NCBI RefSeq assembly: GCF_003473485.1
Contig: NC_053047.1
Coordinates: forward strand, 17,963,001-18,027,000
DNA length: 64,000 nucleotides
Reading direction: 5' to 3'
From: Medicago truncatula
Lineage: Eukaryota > Streptophyta > Magnoliopsida > Fabales > Fabaceae
Within the stretch, counting starts at the first letter, position 1; each line of letters begins with the position of its first letter. Shown one piece after another: positions 52,649-64,000 of this stretch. The translations under genes and the position numbers were made by a program. The notes beneath the pieces were generated by a model. The model made no database searches, was not told where the DNA came from, and saw only the letters and a program-made list of their open reading frames with translations.

Positions 52649-53559
52649 GTAAACAAAACAAATTTAATATTTATTTCATGAACAAAATTTGAACCGGACT
52701 GTCTACAAATCCAGCTAAATTGATAAAAATATCAAAATCGTTAGATGAGATATTAAGATCAAAGTTTCAATTCCTGACCCTCCATTTTTTATATGTGTGA
52801 ATTTTAATGATTATTTATCGTTTTGTCTATCTAAAATAAAATGAATTTCGCCTGAATCCTTGATAATTTTCTTGAGACTCAATTTATTAATCATTTAAGT
52901 TAACATTCAAATTTCCAATAAAAAATTTAATATTCAAATTATTCTTCATATTGTTAGAGGCTAACTTCTACGCTTTGATGGTGTAAGTTTTTTTTGCACA
53001 TACATCTAATTAATTTATGTCAAATAGATCAATATAATGATTTTTTTTTTTTGAAGGAGATCAATATAATGATATTTTAAAAATGAATCTAAAAATGTGT
53101 TATCAAAAAATGATATGATTGAATGGATGTTGATTTTTTTATATTTATTTAAAAATTAAATCCTATTTAATAGGGGAGACAAATTAGTTAATTTATTTCT
53201 TCAAAAAAGAAGTTCACTTAATTTTAAAGTGTAATTTTTTTCTATCGGAGTTTTCGGCATTCGTAGTCACAATCTATTGATAATAAGTTTATAACCAACA
53301 TACTAAACTGAAATTGAAATCATTTGATTGAGCAATTTACCAATGATCGATTGCATGATTGCAAAAAAAATAATCCTAGTTGCACGAAACCTTGATCAAA
53401 TATTTTTAAGATGAATAAATGGAGAATTTATATTAAACCACATACCTTATATTTATTATGTAATGTTCATACCATCTGAGTTTTATTGACGAAGATCGTG
53501 ATCATATAATTTAACTCATTATAACACATGTGTATGACTAAATATTACCATATTTTTTT
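52649..53559. other. AT-rich intergenic
   Basis: No gene. T runs near 53040 and short SINE-like scraps cannot be classified. Confidence 0.4.
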
Positions 53560-53636
53560 GGTGGTGGTCGGAGTTGAACCCTGACCTTACATATATTATG
53601 TATTGTTTATACCAACTGAGTTAAGCTTACGATAAC
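53560..53636 (-). mobile_element. tRNA-derived SINE fragment
   Basis: GGAGTTGAACCCTGACC (B box inverted) and 'accaactgagttaagcttac' (A box inverted) are arranged as in the 52561-52648 copy. Confidence 0.6.
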
Positions 53637-53710
53637 TAATATATTACCATCTAATAAAATGTCAAGATGTTCAAAAAATAAAATGTCAAAGATTAAATTA
53701 TTAAAGTTTT

Positions 53711-53916
53711 ACCCATTCGGGGTTGGTCTAATGGTTGACTTGGGATCTTGGAGTGTACTCCTTTCAAGGTCTTTGGTTTGATTCCCCTCTTGTGCCAATT
53801 TCGGTGGGTAAGTTCATACATAGCTTTGCTCTAGCTTAGAGCAAGTGGACGGTGGAATTGGTTCCTCAAATTAGCTGGTCCTTGTATCGGATACCGAATT
53901 TTCAAAAAAAAAATTG
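53711..53916 (+). mobile_element. SINE of Au-like type
   Basis: A box in GGGGTTGGTCTAATGG, B box GGTTTGATTCC 48 bp on, then body motifs 'gtgggtaagttcatacatag' and 'ggtccttgtatcggatacc', ending in an A run. The size and layout fit a pol III SINE. The family name is a guess from memory of plant Au SINEs. Confidence 0.68.
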
Positions 53917-54200
53917 TAAAGTTTTTTTTTTTGTCAAAAAATTACTAGTAAAGTTTTTTAAATTGAATTGCACTAGATTTTTTTTTTCTTTTAATAAATG
54001 AATTGCACTAGATTTTGCTTTGAAAGAATTACACGGTCAATTTTATTTTTTCGGACATAAAAAGACTCTTAATTGTCTCACTTTTACTTTTTTCTTTCTT
54101 TCCATTTTCTTTAATTTTCTTATCCAATTTATTATTTTTCTCAAATCACACACAAACACACACAACACTCTTTCTCTCTCTTCTTCCCTCGCTCAACCAA

Positions 54201-54208
54201 TATAAATT
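54201..54208 (+). promoter_or_regulatory. TATA box of the DeSI-like gene
   Basis: TATAAATT preceded by CCAA, 250 bp before the ATG at 54458. CT-rich sequence is just upstream (54165-54195). Confidence 0.6.
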
Positions 54209-54457
54209 CACAATCCAAAGAAAAAAAAAATCTTCAATTAAAGTGAGAAATTTTTTGCTTAGGGTTTTGTTTTTCACAATCCCAAGGTTAAATCTCGCTT
54301 CAATTCTCCATATAAGAGCAAAAAAATTAGGGTTTTTGATTCTGATTCTTGAAAAAAAATCGAATCATTTTTTGAGATACCCAGAAGGGTAATTAGGGTT
54401 TATAGAGAAAAAGTGAAGTGGGTTTGAAGAAAGTTTGGATTTTTTTTGGTTTGAAAG

Positions 54458-57400
54458 ATGACGGATGTGATACTGCATATATATGATGTAACGAATAGTG
54501 GATCCGAGAAAGCTAATAATACCATTCTTCAGATCAATAAGATCTTTAAGGATGGTATTGGTCTTGGTGGCATTTTTCATAGTGCTGTTCAGGTTTGATT
54601 CTCAAACTACTCTGGTTTTGTTTTTGTGGAAATTTATGATTATGATGATGTTTTTGTTGTTGATGTTGTTGTTTAGGGCTGTTACTGTTGTTTTGATTGG
54701 ATCCAGGATTTTGTTTTGTTTGGTTTATTTTTGTGTGTAAATTTTGATATGTGAGCTACGAATCACTCACACAGACACATGACACGATACTGACGCATGG
54801 ACACCGGTTAAAATTTGAAAAAATGAATTAATTGAACACATTCAATGTGCCGGTGTCAGGTTGGTATCATACAGTAACATGTCTTCCATCAGAAGTGTAT
54901 GTGCTACGGAGTATGTGAGTGCTCCGTAGCACATACACTTTTGATTCAATGCATTTCAGCTTTTGGCACGACACCTATACAAGTGTGATAAGGTTCAATT
55001 AATTCATTTTTACCAGTGTTGGTGTGTTTGTGTTAGTGCTTCATTGTATGTGAGTGCTACACTAGCACTTTTGATTGAAGGCATGTCCATGTGGCCGTAT
55101 CTATCATGATACAGACCCATTAACTACATTCAATTATATCATTTTCTCAAATTATTATCGGTGTCGACGTGTTAGTGTGGTCATCAGTCATTGGTGTCCA
55201 TGGTTGATAGTGTGATGTGAGTGTGAATATTGCTCAATGTGTGACTTCACTGCGATTTTGAGGTGTCTCTCTTTGGCTTTAGTTGTGTAGCTTTAGAGTT
55301 AAGAGCTTAGATTCAAATTCATTCTTCATTTTGTAATCCCTGTCCCTTTTTTTGTTTTGTTTTGTTTGTGGTGTTGTTTGTGTTAGGTAGGTTAATTGAA
55401 AGCAAATAACTAGCTAAACAAGTGAATGGGTGTATGTTTTGCATGCATCTATGGTGGTGTATCTATATCTGGTCCATTCATTCTGCTGTAGGCATGAATA
55501 GAGAGTATGCTGTTAATTAGTGAGAATTTGATAACTTATTTTCCAGAAAAATTCTAGATGCTACTTGTGGACGTGTCTTTCTTTGTTGTAAAAAGTGGAG
55601 CAGCCCTAAACAATAAGTATGACATACTAGTGTTTAAGATGGATATATAATTGTGCTATTTTCTGCCTTGCTTTCAAAGATGAATTACTTGATTTACAAT
55701 GTTATTGAGGAAATTAAGAGCAATTATCTACAAATTATTAGGTATGATTAAGTGTCTGTGTGTAATTTTAGCATCTGACAAGAATGGTTACAAGAAATGT
55801 TAATAGACGTGTGATGCGGCCAATGAAAACCATATGTATGGGGATAATCTTGTAATCAAAACGTTCTACTCATACTATTGTTGTCTTCAATTATGAGGAA
55901 AATAATAAAACAATGATAAATAAAACTGCAATAGTGGTTTGGATATTTGTTTCTGTTATCTGTACTCTTATATGGCTCCCTTGATACTATGATAAACCTA
56001 TTGTTCTGTCACATGCCGACTTAATAAGGTTGTTTGTTCTGCTGTGACAGGTTTTTGGAGAAGATGAATGGTCATTTGGATACTGCGAGCAAGGTAGTGG
56101 AGTTTTTAGCTGCCCATCTGGACAGAATCCAATGTATACCTATCGTGAATCCATTGTTCTAGGGAAAACAAACTTTCCCATTTTCAAGGTAAATCAAATA
56201 ATAAGAGAACTCAGTAGAGAGTGGCCTGGAACTGCATATGATCTGTTGTCCAAAAACTGCAACCACTTCTGTGATGAATTCTGTGAACGGCTCGATGTAC
56301 CAAAACTTCCAGGTAAATATGATCGAACTGTGCATTATCACTTTTTTATGGTAAAAGATAAACTTGTAATATTTTGGATACCCTAATATGCACTCTCCAG
56401 AAAAGGGTCCAACCTTGGACTCCTGTTTTCACCAGCTACCGAATGTTGCCGTGATAATTTGAAGGAGGTATCATACGGTTTGTTTTTCTTGAGTTACCCA
56501 TTTACAGGGTAGAGTTCCTTAGTAGAGTCAAGAGTGTTTTCTTTAGAATTCAGATACACACGAAGTCACTAAGCTCCTAACGTAGAAGGTGGAGTTTCAG
56601 AATGCTCTGTTTTTTTTCCACCGATACAAACAGAAGTTTTTGATCTTATTTTTTATTTAAAGCACCAATTGTTCTTGGTAGAAAAAATTTCCCGATGATG
56701 AAAATTTTAGTAATCTGAAAGGAGCTTGGGCGTTCACTGTTATCAAAGCAGGGCTCCCTTTTTCAGAGAATGAAAAGGTTGAGAAACCCGTTTTGATTTT
56801 TGTGCCATGCTCCCTCCCCGGTTGAAACTTGGCATTTCTGAGGGATCTTTCTCCAATATCTTAGTCTCAATTTGCCCCGTTTTCCCTCTTCTAAATCCTT
56901 TCAAGTTGCACTATGCTTGCCCCTTCAAAGAACTTTATTTTGATTTTTATCAATCACTTACGAGAAATTTTTAATTAATTTTGATCTTAAATGTGTTGAA
57001 TGCTTGAAGATTCTACAAAAATCTCCATTATTTTGTCGTGGAATTGAGTTGTGTTCCCCCCTGTTATATTTAGGGCTATATCATGTAAATCCTTGTTATG
57101 CTGGATTTTACCTGTGACGTTTCTGTCTTAATTATTGCTTCTCCTATTATAATATGATTCTTATCATTGAGAGAACTTGATCCATTTAGATAGGTATATA
57201 CTCATTAATAGACTCTAAGCTGAATTGTATTCAGTTGCATTTTGTGCTAGTTTTATATGATAGAAACAGATAGATGTACCAAACTTGGCTATTGTTTTGC
57301 ATTAATATGCATTTTATTTTAAAGAACAAAAGTGCTTTTGGCTTGAGTTGCTGCTATCACTGTCTTGGGAATATAGGGTCAAGTTGGGACATGGTCATGC

Positions 57401-58709
57401 TGAGTTAATTAGTGTTATAGGGCATAGGCCAGTGTGAGAAATGCTCGAATCTGGAAAGTGAAATTAGGTGGCTTCAACACAGAAAAAACTCATGGTTTTA
57501 GAGTCGATATGTATTATCTTTTTTTGAAAGAAGAATAGAAATGTATTATGATATAATTTGATGATGTGCCCATGCCCATTTTATGTCAAGTGACTGAAGT
57601 TTTAGCAGCAATCCAGCATGTGAATTATTGCTTCTGTACGTTTCTTTTTAGCTTTCCCTGTGTATTCTTACAACTTTCATTTCATCACAGGTTGGGTTAA
57701 TAGGTTTGCTAATGCTGGTGATACTGCCATGGAAGTTGCTGGGAATACGGCATTACGGGTAAGTTATAAATTTCAAAATGCTTTTATGCGGTGTTAAATA
57801 TTTCCTTGAATTGTGTCATTGGAGCCTGGATTTTCTTGTGTTTTTGGCTTTAAATACTTCAAATTCTGTGGCTATTGATTATTTGCTATGGAGCTTAGAT
57901 ACTCCAAAATTGCTAAAGAATCGGTTTCATCTGATACCAACATGCCTTCCATACTCCTCAAGGTGTATCCAAAGGGTGCCCTCTAAATATTTTCATATTT
58001 CAAAAGAAAATCATTGACTGATTTATTTTTGGGAGACACGCCTTTTCGATACTTATGATATTTATATTCAACTTCAAAACTTGTCCGAAATCTTCTTGCA
58101 CAACGTTATTCTTTGTCATGCTGTGAACAAAAAATTAAGAGTATATTCTTTGTCAAGACTTGCTTTAAAAAGGACTAATGAACTATGTAAAGTATGTATA
58201 TTTTTTTATAAGCTTTTGAAGTACCTAGGTCATATATCCTCCTATCTATGTATATTTTGCATGTTCTTGTATCCGTATTATTTTGTATCTGTTGTATCAA
58301 GTGTATGGGCTTCATAGGTTATTATACCAGTACTGGCATTGTGATATATTTTGAGAAAACCTATGCACTAACTAATAATATGACCTGGTTATTGCAGTTC
58401 CGACAAGCGAAAACAGAGATTGTATCAGCAAGCAAAGTAGCATACAGGTTCCTCCTAGGCGTTACAAACAACGTTACTAACAATGTTACAAACAATATCA
58501 AAACAGGTCCCGATTCCCCCAACAATTCAAACAGGGGGGAGTCATCCCCAAGATTTCAAGCTTCTTGGTTGAAAAACATGATTACCAATGGTGCAAAACC
58601 ATCTACTAGTTCAGATGCTGAGAATCACAATGGAGCTGTTCCTTTACAACCAACAAGAGAAGATGACAAGGCTCTGCTACATAGTTCATCTTCGCGTCAT
58701 GATAGTTGA
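54458..58709 (+). CDS. DeSI-like PPPDE-domain thiol isopeptidase
   Basis: Four exons with GT-AG borders (54458-54592, 56051-56312, 57691-57758, 58398-58709) encode 258 aa. The PPPDE fold is clear: MTDVILHIYDVTNSGS at the start with the catalytic His at residue 7, GLGGIFHSAVQVFGEDEWSF across the exon 1/2 junction, and the catalytic Cys115 in LLSKNCNHFCDEF. A variable tail with Asn-rich VTNNVTNNVTNN and a Ser-rich end (HSSSSRHDS) follows. Members of this family (DeSI, At4g17486-type in plants) are putative deSUMOylating or deubiquitinating proteases of cytoplasm or nucleus. Substrates of the plant members are poorly known, so the activity here is inferred. Both catalytic residues are present and no break is seen. 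Intron 1 is large (1,458 bp). A tail-anchor is not evident. Confidence 0.93.
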
Positions 58710-61028
58710 TGGAAAGGAATCTGTGTCAAAAATGTTTAGCGTTACTTTCTGATGTGTATTCTATTATGTTGTAAGTCACAAAAAGGAAACAGAATTTTTT
58801 TCATGGTATTCATAGTGTATCAAATGTATAATTTTCATTTGTTGTTCAACTTCAAATCTTAATATTGGTGCCTCCTGAAACTATGTTCAATGAATATCAA
58901 AGGTAATTGTGTTGTTTTATCTTTCCTATATGAATATCTGAATTGATCAAACTTTACAATAGTCAAATTCATCATATGATTTTTTTTTTCCTTTCATGTA
59001 TTCAGCTGCAGTGTACAATGATGGTAGTAACAATTTGGAGTGGATCATTGAAATTTTCATGAAGGTTTTTTTTGTTTTGTTTCTCTTCATGTACATTTGT
59101 AAATTTAGATTTAGATTGGTATACTTGTTTATAGTGTTTGGTTTGATATGAGTGCTAACTTCAAATCATGGTCAATGCAAAATCAACAAGTTAATACAAT
59201 TATGTAACAGTTTGCTAAGTTTTAAACTTCCTTGTAATGGTTAAGATAAATCATTCTCAGAGTGAAAGATTATGTTTAGAGTTTTTTCGTGTATCATTCA
59301 TTTCATTACTAGATGAAGTTAGAATTCACGGAAAAGGAAATGATGTTTTCAAACAATACTTCAGCAATAACTTATCTTTTCAAATTGAGTACACGTAACT
59401 GGTGTAAAGATACTATACGTTCACGGTTCACCAGCCATTTGATAAATTCAAGTTCAACTTTTGTTTTTTCTTGAGTATTAGAATGCATGTTTGGTATCAC
59501 GGTATGTTTGATAGATAAAATCATGGTGACCTACAAATTTGAAAATTCGAACTTTCACTTATTTTATTAGCAACATGACTAGCAATAGAATAGATTGTGC
59601 GCAAGTCGGAAGAAAATTTCAACACTTTGTTCCCAACTCGAAATTTGACGAAAGAACTAGTAATTTTTTCATTGATAATCATATTATAAGGTATGAAGTG
59701 GGTGGTAGTTAATCTCAATCGAGAAATTTGTTGGACATACTAGTTGAGTTCTTTCTTTTCAACCTATATTTTTCACTGACAAGAGTTAAAGATAAAACCA
59801 TTCATCCATGTTTTAGGTGTTTGAATTCCTTACCACTCAGACCAACCACTTTGAGATATAATTGAATTTTTCCTCATTTAAATTAAATCAATTCTTCTTT
59901 TTTTTTTTGGTCAAGTTTACTCCTTTTTTATTTTGTACTTTCTCACTCAATTTTGTGATGAGCTGACTTTTTTTAATGATACGACATCCTTGTCATCATA
60001 TCATATATATTATAATTAAATTAAAACATTTAAAAATATAGAAGTCTTGATCTTACTCTCTATAAATATAGGAGTCTTGTTCTATACGTACAACTCAATT
60101 ACTCAATTCGGGGATGCACAAACATTTACCGTGTTAGAAAGCGAGTTCAAACCTATAATTTCTCACTCTCACACTTAATGCGTGCAATTCTTGCTATTAG
60201 AAACTTACTATTAGAAAATTTGACAAAAAAAAAATAGTCTTCTTCCTTACCAACAGAGTTATATGTTCACATTGACATCTCATAATGAGTTTTAGTATCA
60301 CTTGTATTTATCTCATTTTTCATCTTAATTAATAAAAGTTCTTCTTGGCAGTTTAAAAAAAGGGATAGGAGTATAAAATAGTTTTCTTGATTGTTTTCTA
60401 AATAAAAAGATTATAATTTTTTTCTCTCTCGGGATAATAAATTAATTGTTTTCCAAAATATTATTTTCTATGAAAAAGCATAAAAGTAAGTGAATATATT
60501 TTTCATGAAAAACTAAAAGAGCTAATTACAGCTTTGATCCTCTTATTTTCACTCATTCAAATAATTGGTCCCCAATTTTAAAATTAATATGTTTCGGTTC
60601 CTCTTTCAATTTTTTTAACTAAAAATTGATGATATATCATATTTAAATTGAAGTTTGTAGATATTTTTATAATAATTTTATAATTGTTGATCATTTCGTA
60701 TCAAGTCCTATGATACATCTTTTAAAATACGTTACATCACAATTTTTTAGTCTAAAAATATAAAAAAGGATCAAACCTGTGTAATTTTATAACATAAAGA
60801 CAAATATATTTAAGTAGATTCAAATGAAATAATCAAAAGTATGGTACATATTGACCATGACAAATTCTAACCAATCATAAACAGCGATCTAAACTTGACA
60901 AAAATAAGCACAATGACGAAAAAAATGAGTTGCATCCTCTATCGTTATTATTGAAAAGAGAAAAAAAACGACTAAAGAGAACTAAAATTGTAATTAAACA
61001 AAATTTAAAACAAGAAAGAGTATATTAT
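58710..61028. other. intergenic between DeSI-like gene and MULE derivative
   Basis: The 3'UTR of the DeSI-like gene is expected in the first few hundred bases. The rest is AT-rich. A worn SINE-like stretch with a B-box-like GTTCAAACC lies near 60105-60230. No supported gene. Confidence 0.45.
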
Positions 61029-61418
61029 AGGTCAAATGCATCTAAAGATTCTTTAAGTTTTTCGTTTTTTCTAAAGTGGTCCTTTAAATTTCAAAAGTTC
61101 CAAACAAGTCCTTTTAGTTTTTGAATCGTTTCAAACAAGTCCTATTGTAGATAACATAGTTGGTAATTGCTTCCTTGAACTCATCTTTGGTACTAAATCT
61201 GGCTCCTAACATCCACTTAAAATTAGTCATCTTTTTAGGCATGACAAACGGTGAATAATGTTCTTTGTTGCTATCATCTGAATCATCACCATCATCTTCT
61301 AAAATGACTTGTTTGAAACGATTCAAAAACTAAAAATACTTGTTTGAGACTTTTGAAACTTAAATGATCACTTTGAAAAAAACGAAAAACTTAAAAGACC
61401 TTTAAATGCATTTGACCT
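61029..61418. mobile_element. MULE-derived element, 390 bp, with transposase fragment
   Basis: Arms of about 110 bp (61029-61138 and about 61308-61418) are inverted repeats starting AGGTCAAATGCAT. A 7-bp match ATATTAT flanks both sides (61022-61028, 61419-61425). Between the arms, the minus strand encodes SPFVMPKKMTNFKWMLGARF and STKDEFKEAITNYVIYNRT, which resembles the N-terminal DNA-binding domain of plant MuDR/MURA transposases. It is a non-autonomous derivative that keeps a piece of its parent gene, placed 183 bp upstream of the MinD start codon. Confidence 0.8.
61114..61326 (-). pseudogene. MuDR/MURA transposase N-terminal fragment
   Basis: A 70-codon open frame. An acidic stretch (EDDGDDSDDS) precedes the FKWMLGARFSTKDEFKEAI pattern typical of the MuDR DNA-binding domain. 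Both ends of the frame run into the terminal repeats. It lacks the catalytic DDE domain and is a captured or left-over piece of a transposase gene. Confidence 0.65.
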
Positions 61419-61601
61419 ATATTATATTATTTTTTTGACAAAGAGTATATTATATTATTAAAACATAAATAAAAATAAAAATAAAAATAAAAAACAAAAA
61501 ACAATAAAGCAAAGTCGATATCGTAATCAATCAACACAAGTTTGTCTTCTCCTCACTCACTCACTCCCTTCCATCCCACTCTCTCAAAAACCCATTCACA
61601 A

Positions 61602-62651
61602 ATGCTATCCCTCTACAACCACCCCACCACCACCACCACCACCACCACCACCAATCTCAAATCCCATTTCCCTTCAATAACCCATCTCCGTCATTCACCC
61701 ACATTCCCCAAACCCAAACCCAAAACCCTAACAAAATCCCTTCTTCAATGGAACCGCAAACCCCAACTCTCCGGCGAAACCCCCCGTGTCGTAGTAGTCA
61801 CATCCGGAAAAGGCGGAGTTGGTAAAACAACCACCACCGCTAACATCGGCCTTTCTTTAGCCCGTTTAGGCTTCTCCGTCGTCGCCATTGACGCCGACGT
61901 CGGATTACGTAACCTTGACCTTTTATTAGGTCTTGAGAATCGAGTCAATTACACCGTCGTTGAGATTCTCAACGGGGAATGTCGACTCGATCAAGCTTTG
62001 GTTAGAGATAAACGTTGGTCTAATTTTGAATTGCTTTGTATTTCTAAACCTAGATCTAAATTGCCTATTGGATTTGGTGGAAAAGCTTTGACTTGGTTGG
62101 TTGAAGCTTTAAAAGCCCGGGGAGATAAAACCGGTGGAAATGGAACTGGAACCAATGGTTCTGGTTCCGGTTCCAGTTCCACTGGTTCTGGCTGTCCGGA
62201 CTTTATCCTGATCGATTGCCCTGCAGGGATTGATGCGGGGTTTATAACGGCGATTACACCGGCTAATGAAGCGGTTTTGATAACAACGCCGGATATAACT
62301 GCGTTGAGGGATGCGGATAGAGTGACGGGATTGTTGGAGTGTGATGGGATTAGGGATATTAAGATGATAGTGAATAGGGTTAGGACGGATATGATTAAAG
62401 GTGAAGATATGATGTCGGTTTTGGATGTGCAAGAGATGTTGGGTTTGCCGTTGCTTGGTGTTATACCAGAGGATAGTGAGGTTATAAGGAGTACAAATAG
62501 AGGGTATCCGCTTGTTTTGAATAAGCCTCCTACTTTGGCTGGTTTGGCTTTTGAACAAGCTGCTTGGAGACTTGTGGAGCAGGATAGTATGCAAGCTGTT
62601 ATGGTTGAGGAAGAACCGAAAAGAGGGTTTTTCTCGTTTTTTGGTGGTTAA
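61602..62651 (+). CDS. MIND1: chloroplast division-site regulator MinD
   Basis: Intronless, 349 aa from the first ATG at 61602. A Ser/Thr/Pro-rich N-terminus with an ACC-repeat-encoded poly-Thr run (61625-61653) serves as transit peptide. Then comes RKPQLSGETPRVVVVTSGKG and the deviant Walker A motif SGKGGVGKTTTT (residues 68-79), DADVGLRNLDLLLGLENR, IDCPAGIDAGF (Walker B-like), PDITALRDADRVTGLL, and the C-terminal amphipathic tail ending EEEPKRGFFSFFGG. MinD is a membrane-associated ATPase that, with MinE and ARC3, keeps the FtsZ ring at mid-plastid. A Gly/Ser/Thr-rich linker of about 24 residues (174-197) before PDFILIDCPAG is not expected from the bacterial family. The frame stays open upstream of the ATG but only non-ATG codons lie there. 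Confidence 0.96.
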   Translation: MLSLYNHPTTTTTTTTTNLKSHFPSITHLRHSPTFPKPKPKTLTKSLLQWNRKPQLSGETPRVVVVTSGKGGVGKTTTTANIGLSLARLGFSVVAIDADVGLRNLDLLLGLENRVNYTVVEILNGECRLDQALVRDKRWSNFELLCISKPRSKLPIGFGGKALTWLVEALKARGDKTGGNGTGTNGSGSGSSSTGSGCPDFILIDCPAGIDAGFITAITPANEAVLITTPDITALRDADRVTGLLECDGIRDIKMIVNRVRTDMIKGEDMMSVLDVQEMLGLPLLGVIPEDSEVIRSTNRGYPLVLNKPPTLAGLAFEQAAWRLVEQDSMQAVMVEEEPKRGFFSFFGG

Positions 62652-64000
62652 TGATCAATTGGGTTGTTTTTTGTTCTTTTATTAGGTGCAAGCAAGTTTG
62701 TAATGAATGATTTTCTAGTGTCTGAGGAATATTTTTTGAAGTGAAGTTTGTTTTGAATTGTGTATAGTTGGAATTAGTAAAGCTTGTTTTCCTTTAATAT
62801 GTTAATTCATGATTTATTGCTATTAATTGTTAGTATTTTGATTTTGGTAATGTAAGGATTAGTTGTATCTGTAAACACTTCAGGTGAAGATTTGTTGCCA
62901 TTAGTAATACAATGTTGTAGATGGTTTATCATGATATATTATATTGTGGTTGCAATTGTGTTCCAGTCAGCAATCATGGTTTCATGTGGAGGCAGGGTAC
63001 GTAGTTGCAGAAAGTGATGCAGTCCATTGTAATCACTATGTTATGATACATGCTGAGTCCTATCATGATTTGAAGCAAAACTTAAAACAGATAAGGTACT
63101 AGTTGCAGCATAAATATTGATTTCTTTTGCCTTAAATTGTTCATAAGGTTTGATTCATGATTAGAAATTAGGTGTTATAGTTCATGCTTTGAATGTCGAT
63201 TAAATAACCATGATGCATTTTGCAAGTTAAAACCCTTATTAAATCAATGATCAAATTTAAGTGTGGTAACGGGTGCTCAAATACACGTTCAACAAGATAT
63301 TACACATTGGAACTGTAGGGTCAATGTGCATTTGTGTATGTTTACTGCTAAAATGTTGTCAATCGTGCTGGGTTTATGAATAATATCATCTGTTGCCATT
63401 GTAATATTATGTTCAAGATGGTTCAACCTAGGATTTTAAATTTCGGCTGCAATTGTGGTCTAGCTGTTAGATGCTGTCCACAATTATAACTTAAACCACA
63501 GTTAAATCAGTGATGAAGTTTTGCTTTAAGTGCTGCCATTTCGATGGTTCGTTACAGTGATAAAATACTCAGTTTTCTGGTAGTGGATAATGTTTTGTTA
63601 TGTTTAGGGTTGTTCAAATGCACATTTGCAAGTGTTTTTTGAGGTGTGGTATTTAATCTCTGTCTGGATGGAAGCTGTGTACAATTCGGGTTAGTGAGAC
63701 TTGGTTCTTCTTCATATTGTCATATTCAAGATTTTTTTTCTTTATTTCGTTGAGACATTTATTGTGTTGATGTTAGGATGAGTGTGTGGTAACACTTGCG
63801 ATTAATATTTGTTGCCATGATCTTCATTCTGATGTTCTTATATTTGTCCAATTTATATCATTAGGAATGAAACTCGGTATCCAGGGTTTACAACACTCAT
63901 ACACCCTGGACATCAATCACCTGTGCTAGAGCTCAGTAGTTGCATATTAGTGTCTAAGGTTGTAGAAGTGATTATTTTAGATGGAGCATATAAGACTAGT
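62652..64000. other. downstream of MinD, no gene seen
   Basis: Holds the MinD 3'UTR. The remaining sequence is AT-rich, without recognisable domains or repeats. A gene may begin beyond the window. Confidence 0.45.

Noticed and set aside
61542..61601. Upstream extension of the MinD frame to 61542
   Set aside because: The extension starts at TTG, not ATG. The first in-frame ATG is at 61602 and gives a plausible transit peptide.
62109..62594. 161-codon frame on the minus strand of MinD
   Set aside because: Antisense shadow of a well-conserved gene, without recognisable domain.

Overview
The window is nuclear DNA of a flowering plant, most probably a legume of the Medicago type. This is inferred from the AT-rich composition, GT-AG introns in housekeeping genes, a chloroplast-targeted MinD, and a dense background of plant Copia, Gypsy, LINE, MULE-type MITE, CACTA and tRNA-derived SINE sequence. 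The species was not confirmed by any search.

Layout. 0.2-7 kb: an intact F-box gene, a C-terminal fragment of a second F-box gene and a broken class III peroxidase. 7-16.5 kb: a repeat block with LTR-like stretches, a remnant of a plant transposon protein, a poly-C tract and a clean solo LTR with matching 5-bp target-site duplications. 16.5-17.8 kb: a MULE-like MITE and a secreted proline-rich repeat protein gene. 18-31 kb: a CACTA terminus, a decayed Copia polyprotein, and a 5.6-kb tandem duplication made of receptor-kinase pseudogene relics and a decayed LINE. 31-34.3 kb: inverted-repeat elements and an AT-rich tandem repeat. 34.5-41 kb: a complete SnRK1 alpha (KIN10-type) kinase gene with 10 coding exons, a 5'UTR intron and a predicted 512-aa product. 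41.2-42.4 kb: a 1.16-kb foldback element. 43.2-45.5 kb: a second SnRK1-related gene that has lost all kinase exons but keeps a leader exon and an uninterrupted spliced reading frame of 130 aa covering the C-terminal regulatory domain. 46-50.6 kb: a MULE-type MITE containing a nested Gypsy fragment, then a Stowaway-like MITE. 52-54 kb: SINE sequences. 54.2-58.7 kb: a four-exon DeSI/PPPDE thiol-protease gene. 61.0-62.7 kb: a MULE derivative carrying a piece of a MURA-like transposase, 183 bp upstream of an intronless chloroplast MinD gene.

The intact protein genes (F-box, proline-rich protein, SnRK1 alpha, DeSI-like, MinD) show no common pathway. The only functional pair suggested by the sequence is SnRK1 alpha and its kinase-less tandem relative. 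The relative could, if expressed, compete for the beta and gamma subunits of the SnRK1 complex. That is the most interesting candidate in the window. Five elements share a MULE-like architecture. Four of them have perfect 9-bp target-site duplications; the fifth has only 7 bp.
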